Assembly (NCBI GenBank): GCA_026770575.1
Contig: MU657178.1
Span: forward strand, 501,391 to 516,479
Direction: 5' to 3'
From: Pelagophyceae sp. CCMP2097
Taxonomy: Eukaryota; Sar; Pelagophyceae
Length of the DNA stretch: 15,089 nt
Of the stretch, positions 1-6,600 are shown in pieces (within the stretch, counting starts at the first letter, position 1; the number at the start of each line of letters is the position of its first letter). Both the position numbers and the translations under genes were made by a program. Under the pieces are notes generated by a model that had not been told where the DNA came from, made no database searches, and was given only the letters and a program-made list of their open reading frames with translations.

Positions 1-142
1 CAGGCCCGCCCAGACCGAGCCCCGAAGCCGTGCCGAGCCCGCCAGGCACACAAGGCCGGCAAAACCCGGTAGCGCGACGAACACACCTTGGTCCCGCGGC
101 CAGAGCGACGCGAATACGTGCCCGTTGGTGGTGAAACCGCGG
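1..142 (-). CDS. Partial exon of a neighbouring unrecognised gene
   Basis: On the minus strand a stop-free frame with coding-like codon choice reads RGFTTNGHVFASLWPRDQ, then GVFVALPGFAGLVCLAG, then a basic stretch, and runs off the window at base 1. The hydrophobic run could be a membrane helix. A candidate acceptor (GGCGGCTAG) ends at 143, and a matching consensus donor CTG|GTGAGT lies at 221/220, giving a 78-bp intron, but the phase of the upstream segment is not settled. Continuation above 142 as coding is also possible, since the frame is open to about 205. I do not recognise the family. It follows the end of the OST-alpha/TMEM184-like gene by about 400 bases on the same strand. Confidence 0.4.
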
Positions 143-567
143 CTAGCCGCCAGATTGATCCGTCCGGGGGGGGGCGACAGCGAAACCAGGGCCGCTGGGG
201 CACACGGGGCCGCGACTCACCAGGCGTTTGACCCGAATCTCCCCGAAATACTGCGAGTGCAACGTTTTGAAATAGCTTTTGCAAAAACCTTTTGCACTCG
301 CAGGCGAGTGCGGACTGCTGTATAAACTAACCTGAGATCCTGATAGAAAGTTGAATGCGGTCAACACCTGTAGACAGGTCGGAAATTGCGCAAAGCGCTT
401 AGAAATGCGCCAAAACCCGAAAGAGCGCACCACCGCGGCGGCCGGCGGACGGGCACGCCGGTGGCGGCTCCGCGGGCGCGGCCGCAAAGTCCAAGCCGGG
501 TGCGGCGCCGACGACGGCGGGTCACGCCGCGCGTCGCGCTGGCGGCTCGCTCCAAGCGCCCGTCGGC
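143..567 (-). other. Short GC-rich interval with possible small exons or UTR
   Basis: On the minus strand two exon-like pieces are bounded by splice-like signals. One is CTACAG|GTGTTG...TCTCAG|GTTAGT, covering about 338-373 and encoding VLTAFNFLSGSQ. The other is CTCGCAG|TATTTC...CGCCTG|GTGAGT, covering about 221-250 and encoding YFGEIRVKRL. An open frame starts at ATG 571, overlapping the previous stop, and is arginine-rich. The pieces are too short to call. They may equally be 3' UTR of one gene and 5' region of the next. Confidence 0.2.
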
Positions 568-681
568 TCATTGCCTTGACGCGAGCAGCGGATCCTCGGC
601 ATAGTCGTCGTAGGCGCCGCCGACGAGGGATGCGGAGGCGGCGCCCGTCGTGAGTGCCTCGCCGGCGAGCGGCCGCCAGAC
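568..681 (-). CDS. Exon 6, terminal exon of the OST-alpha/TMEM184-like gene (residues 370-406)
   Basis: It begins after CCCGTAG and runs 37 codons (VWRPLAGEALTTGAASASLV and onward, ending DPLLASRQ) to TGA at 570-568. The codon just upstream of the acceptor in this frame is TAG, so the frame can only start at this splice site. Composition is typical of an acidic cytosolic tail containing YDDYAED. The assignment to this gene rests on order, strand, phase and the missing C-terminus of exon 5; a separate gene is less likely. An out-of-frame ATG overlaps the stop (571-569). Confidence 0.6.
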   Translation of the reverse strand, partial: VWRPLAGEALTTGAASASLVGGAYDDYAEDPLLASRQ

Positions 682-3600
682 CTACGGGTTTCCTTGGTAT
701 TTTATTGGTATTTTATTGGCATTTTCCTGGTATTGCGTCTTTGCGGGCAACCCGCGGGCCCCCGTGCATGGGCCCGGCGAGGCCCGGACCGAAAGCCGCC
801 GTCCTCGGGGCCGCCGGCCGAGATCCCCTTTGACGTAGGACCGTGCGGGGCCGCAGACGACCGTGCGGGGGGCATGGGACCGTCGACGCATCATCGAGGC
901 CCCCGAAAGGATTCTTCCGGACCGCCTCGGGTCCTCTAAAGGTCATCGGACCGTGGGGGGCGAAGAGAGACCATCCCGGGTCGCGGTCGAGGACCGTTCA
1001 CAGACCTTTCGAGGCCCTTTGAGGACTGCCCATAGAGTCGCATGAGGTCCCTGTGACAAGGACCCTGTGACGCCGTGATGAGGCCCTTGTGGCAAGGTCC
1101 CTATGACAGGATCCCTGCGGCAAGGTCCCGTCTGACAAGTTCCCCTCCCGAAGTCGCTGTGAAAAGTCGCTGTGAAAAGGTCCCCTTCAAGATGCCCGAG
1201 ACGACGTCTCAGTGACCAAGTTCCCGCGGTGACACCGTGCCAAGGTCCTTGAGATCCCGCGACAAGTGTGACGACGAGGGACTTTTCACGGGAACTTGTC
1301 ACGAGGGACTTTTCAGAGGGGCCTTGTTCGAGTGAGGGACCCCGGGCCCTATCCAAAGCTGTCACAGGGGCCCCGTTACGGGCCCTTGGCACAGCAACCT
1401 CGGCAACTCTTGCCAGAGGGGCAGAGGCAGAGGGTCTGATAGGGACCCCTTCAAAGAGCCTTCCCGTCGGACTGTGCCACGGGGCCCTTATTACCATGGC
1501 GCACTGGAGGTAGTGCAGACCCCCGGAGGGCGCCTTTGGTATGTCGGTGCAGTCGTTTAGAGGACACTTCGAAACGCGAGTAGGCTGGCTTAGGTTTCGT
1601 CCCATTTCGATGTCGATGGCGCAGCGGCGAAAGAAGGACCGGCACACCCGTGACAGGGTCCCAGTGGCCAGGTCCCTGATACAAGTCACTTCGACAAGGT
1701 TCCTGTGAGACAAGGTCCTTTGTGACAAGGCTCCTGTCCCAAGAAACCTCTGACAAGCTCCGCGGCAAGACCTGTGCGGCAAGGTCCCTGTGACGAGAAA
1801 CCTGTGGCAAGGTCCCTCTGACGAGGTCCCCGTGACAAGGCCCCCGAGACGAGGACTCCGTGACAACCTCCATGTGAGACAAGGTCCCTATGGCACGGTC
1901 CCCGCGACACGACCCCGTGGCAAGGCCCCTGTGTGCCGAGGTCTAAGCGACAAGGTCCCCGTGGTGACAAAGGTCCTCGTGACGAGGTTCCCGTGACACA
2001 GGTTCACGTGACAAGGTGTCAAAACCTCGTGAGACGGGCAGTGCGCCATCGGCCCCTGTGCCGAGTTTCCCGTGGCAAGGTCCCCATGACAAGCGCAATC
2101 TCATCCCTGTGAGTCTGCATCGGAGAATCATACGCCCCACCGCCCAGGGGACCCGCAAAGGGCTCTTCGAAGACGACGAGCATTTCGCTGCGCCCAAATT
2201 CCCTGCATCCCGGTTGTTGGAAAGACCCGCTCGGTTGAAAAAGACGCGGCTTTGGACGTAAAAAACGTCGCGCCAGAGGTCGTCCTCGGTGCGAGGCGTT
2301 GTATCCGATTTCAAGTCCAGCGCCCCGTCGCCCAGCGCCATCTCCACGCCGTATCCAAGATCTAAGAGGCAAGAGAGCAGCGCCAGCTGGACCAGCGCCA
2401 CGCTGCAGTAAGCGCGCACGTACCTAGGAAGAGCGGTTTCAAAATTTCAAAATTTCGAATTTGTGCATCCCCCCGCTCACGTGTTGAGCACCGACGAGTT
2501 CGGCCCCGGCACCAGGCCGCCGCGCGTCTCCGGCCCGAGTCTTAGGCGGTCGTTCGCGTATAAAACGTCCCGGAGGAAATTCTCCGCCAAGATTAAACCG
2601 ACGACGACCTAGAATGAATTTCTATACGACTTTTCGGAATTCCTATACGACTTTTCGGAATGACGATGCCGACTCCGCCTCACGGATAGCGAGGCCTCGC
2701 TCGAATCGGGGTTTCAAGGACCGCGCGCCCCTCGGTGCGGGATGCCCGGACATGGGCTCACAAGGAGCCTTTTCGCGATCGGAAGAAAAAATGACGTCGG
2801 TCCTGTTCGTCGCAGGAGCAGGGACGGTGTATTCGGGTCGGGTCGGGTTGCTCAATTTGTGCCAAACCCAAAAGGCCGCGGCTTTGTCGAGTGACCAATC
2901 CCGTCTTCGAGAGGTCGGGTTTGTGCCACGGCCAGACCCGCGGGTATACGGGTCAGCCAAAACGCGCAAACCCGACCCGCGGGTATTCAGGGCGCAAACC
3001 GCATCCATCGCTGCTCCTATCGCTGCTCCTGTCTCCAACTTCTCGAGACGGCCCTTGGACCACTGAATTTGTGACTGAAACCGGCCCCTTGAGACGGCCC
3101 ATCAAGACGGCTCCTCGAGACGGCCCCTTTCGACGGCCATTCGAAACGGCCCCGGAAGACGGCCCATCAAGACGGTGCCTTGAAAGGGTCACTCGAAACG
3201 GCGCCGTTTCGACGGCTCCTCGAGAGGCTCGGACGGTCTCTCGGGTGGTCGCTTGGGCGGTCCCTTGGACAGTTCCATTGGACAGTTCCATTGCCGGTCC
3301 CTCTGTGACAGTCGCTTTGATTGATGGCCCCAAAGACGGTCCCTTGGACGGTCACTCGGCTGCCATCGACTGCGGCCCCTCTGCGACGTCCCCTAAACAT
3401 GCCCTCGGAACCGCCGCGGCGGCCCGGTCTCTTGCAAGGAACCCTGCGCGAAACCCTGCGCGAGGCTTGAGAGGGGCCTTAAAAAGGCCTCGCAAGTGAC
3501 CGCACAGAGGCCTTGCAAGTGGCCGCGAAAGAGGCCTTGCATGGGCCCGTCCGGAGGGCGTTTCAAGGGCCCTTCAAAGAGCCCTTGCAAGCGAACGCGC

Positions 3601-6600
3601 AGAGGTCGTGCAAGTTGCCACAAAAGAGGCCTTGCAGGGGCCCGTCCGGAGGGCTCTTCAAGGGCCCTTGAAAGAGGCCGCCCAAGAGGCCTTGTTAGTG
3701 ACCGTGCAGAGGCCGGGCAAGTGGCCGTTAAAGAGGCCTTCCAGGAGTCGAACACCCGGTGTTTCGGGGCTATCAATTTGTGCCGAACCTTCCGGTCGCG
3801 GGTTTGTCAAACGACCACGCCCGTCTTCTTCGGGTTTGTGCCACGGCCAGACCCGCGGATATACGGGTCGGCCAAAACGCGCAAACCCGGCAAACCCGAC
3901 CCGCGGGTTGAATAGCAAACCCGCACCCGCCCCTGCTCCTGGTTCGTCGAAGCGTGGCGTCGGAAGGGGGCTGCCCACTTTGGCACCGCGTCGCACGCCG
4001 CAACGCACGCCGCAGACGCGCCCTTTCGCGCGATGCGTATATGGCATCCCGTCGAGAGGTGCCTTTTTGTGGGATTTCTTGGTGTACCTCCCGCAGCGCT
4101 TCCAGACCAAAGCGCCTCTTTTTGACCCGGCCGGCCCCAAAGCCGGGGCGCGGGAACTTGGATGGAGTCCCCTCGAGTCGCGGCCTTTGAGCGTATCCTT
4201 CGTCTGTCAAGAACCGTCCTTTTCGAGGGCGCTGTCTACCCCGAACACGGACCGTAGTGAAGAAGAGGACAAGAACGCAGAAACCGGCCTCTCGGACGAC
4301 TTTGGGTGGCCCGTTTGCCAAAAAAGGTTCTCTTTCGTCGGCTGGGAGCGTCCCTGTCGTAAGAGCGTCTCGAAAGATCCCTTTCGGGGGGCGGTATTGA
4401 AGCACCGGGCACGAAGACAAAAGCCTCTGATGGCACTGGCCTTTTGGCGGGCCGTGCGTTGGGGGCTGTCGGGGGACTGACAAAGGAGCGTCGCAAAACG
4501 TCCTTTCCGAGGGCCCGGTCCTGAAGAACAGAAGGGGCTTGTATTCAGACGACTGACCTTCGGCAGCCCGTTTGGGGGCTCTCGCGGAAAGGTCCCCTGA
4601 TGCCATTCGAGAGTGTGCCCCTCAGTCGAGAGCTGCCCTTCAAGGTCATTTGTGGGAAACCCGTCGTAAAAGGACGCACACACAAAAGCCTCTTGGACGA
4701 CGGCGACCTTCGGGAGCCGGGGGCGAGCCGCCACCAAACGTCGCCTCCAGCCGGCGGAGACCGTCGGCTGAGAGCGTCGCGGAAAGTCCTTTACGGGAGC
4801 CCTGCCGCGAAGAAGGCACCGCGAAGAGGGCGCACAAAGGCCTCTCGAACGAAAGCGGTCTTCGGCGGCATGTTTGCGGGCTGCCACGCAAGGCCTGTCG
4901 GCTGCTGGCCTTTCCTTCAGTCATTCGAAAGCATCACGAAACGCCCTCGAGAGGGCCCCGTCGTGAAGAGCACGACACGAAGAGGCCTCTCAATCGACCT
5001 TTCGCGCCCCCGCGCCGACCCCGCTCATCGAATCTCAAAACCCACGCAGGTGCCGCACTGGTCCTCCCTCGTCCGCCTCGCGGCCTCGCGCGCCCGTCGG
5101 CGCTTCGGAAGGCGCAGCGGGTCCCCGGGGCGAACCTCTCGAAATCGCAATATCCAAGGTTTGCTAAGGGTCCTCGAAAAGGGGATTTGAAAAGGGTTTG
5201 AAAACTGACCTTGACGACGGTGAACTTGTACAGAATTTGTATCCCTTCACATTCGTCCATGGCCGCATAGACTAAAGTGAGCAAGAGAGGCACCATTATG
5301 AAGGTGATGGCGGCGCCGAGGAGTCCCGTGATCGCGTAGTCGAAGTTGCCGACCTGATACATCGGTTTGCCTCGAGGTTTGACTATCGGATTTCCGAGCG
5401 TTCATTTCCGAAATTCGTCGCCCGAATCAAACCGGGCCCGCCCCGAAGCGGCATTTGCGCGGCGCGCGAGGGGGCGCGACCACGCCGCCGATATAGCCGA
5501 GGGAGGTTCAAAAGGTGTGCGAAAAACACCGCCGACGGACCGCGGACCGTCGACGTCGGACCGTCTCGGGCCGCCGTCCAGGCCGCGGAGGGCCGTCGAG
5601 GGTCGCGGAGGGCCATCGAGGGTCCAGTCGGGCACTGGGACGTTTAAGACCGTCGACAGGCCGCCGTCGGACCGCCTCGGTCAAACCGCCTCGGTCAAAC
5701 CGCCTCGGGCCCCCGTCGGACCGTCGATGCCGCGAGAGACCGAGATAGGGGAGTCCTCAGGGTCTGTCAAGGGCCGTTCTCGGACTCCCCGCAGAGGGGT
5801 CGCACGGGAGCGTCCTCGGGCCGTCGATGACATTCGAGGGGCCGTTTGGGGTCTGTCGAATGGTCTGTCAAAACCCGTCTCCGGAAAGCGTCACCGAGGC
5901 TGCCTCGGACCGTCAGGCCACAGAGGAGGGACCGCTTTTGAAGCCGCCGGAGGACGGGCCGAATCTTTCCAAATTATTGTTATGACATTGTGTGAAAATA
6001 AATTCATTAAAATTTATCGAAATTAAATTTATTTTGTGGATTTGATTTGTGAATTCGAATTCGAACTGCAAAGGGACCGTCCAAAGGCCCCCGAAAAGAC
6101 CGCCTCAGCACGCAGTCGCGGCGGCGGCCGCCGCCGGGAAAACCATCGGGGATGCGCCCATCGGGGATGCGCCCATCGAGAACCAGGTGCGCCCATCTGG
6201 GACCCCCATACGGGGTCCGCAAAACACGGTCCCTCGAGCAAGAGTTCCTGGGGTCCCCGTGCCAAGGGCCCTAGACGGGGTCCCTGTGGCAAAGGTCCCT
6301 TTGACCAGGTCCCTGTGGCAACGTCGCCTTGACAAGGTCCCAAGATCCCTGTGGCATTGTCCAACGACAAGGTCCCCGATTCCCTGTAACAACCGTCCAG
6401 AGGTCCCTTTGAAAAAGTCGCTGTGAGAGGGGTCGAGTGGTAAGGTGTGACAAGTTTCCCGTGACGAGGTCCCGTGAAGGTCCCCGTGAGACGGTCCCTG
6501 TGGGAAACCCGTGACGAGGGCCCTGTGGCAAGGTCCTCGCGAGGACCTTTGACAAGGGCCCTTTCAGACGAAGTCGCCGCGACGAGGTCACTTTGACGAC

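Larger units (their letters stand above)
682..2140 (-). other. Intron 5 (about 1.5 kb) with 14-bp minisatellite
   Basis: The acceptor is CCCGTAG|GTC. Plus-strand 1040-1310 and 1680-2040 are dense arrays of GACAAGGTCCCTGT-type 14-bp units. A dispersed repeat copy sits between them at 1491-1641. Next to the acceptor, 694-727 holds three copies of an 11-bp TTGGTATTTTA unit, so this acceptor lacks a pyrimidine tract. The donor is uncertain, as described for exon 5. Confidence 0.6.
2609..5209 (-). other. Intron 3 (about 2.6 kb), a mosaic of four tandem-repeat families
   Basis: It is bounded by AAG|GTCAGT and CATTCTAG|GTC, so AGGTC occurs at both boundaries. Contents in plus order: a 21-bp duplication at 2620-2661; a 135-bp segment at 2852-2986 repeated at 3773-3911; 13-bp GACGGCCCATCAA-type units from 3093 to about 3210 and more degenerate to 3380; a roughly 95-bp unit from 3490 to 3745; and degenerate units of about 125-160 bp from 4200 to 5010. 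The long open frames here (for example 290 codons) are frame by-products of repeats. Confidence 0.7.

Noticed and set aside
943..1866. 307-codon minus-strand open frame
   Set aside because: It is a translation of the 14-bp minisatellite (GPCHRFLVTGTL-type periodic peptide) plus the dispersed repeat, with no family signal. It lies within intron 5.
2831..2850. Telomere-like GGGTC repeat
   Set aside because: Only about three imperfect units, and internal to an intron.
3480..3745. Possible CRISPR array
   Set aside because: Units are contiguous and degenerate with no unique spacers, and the DNA is eukaryotic.
3608..4480. 290-codon plus-strand open frame
   Set aside because: It spans three unrelated repeat families of intron 3 and has no coherent protein character. 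GC-rich repeats keep stop codons rare in all frames.
4207..4887. 226-codon minus-strand open frame
   Set aside because: Built on the degenerate 125-160 bp repeat of intron 3. Recurrent KGRF/RPLSF-type peptides follow the DNA period.
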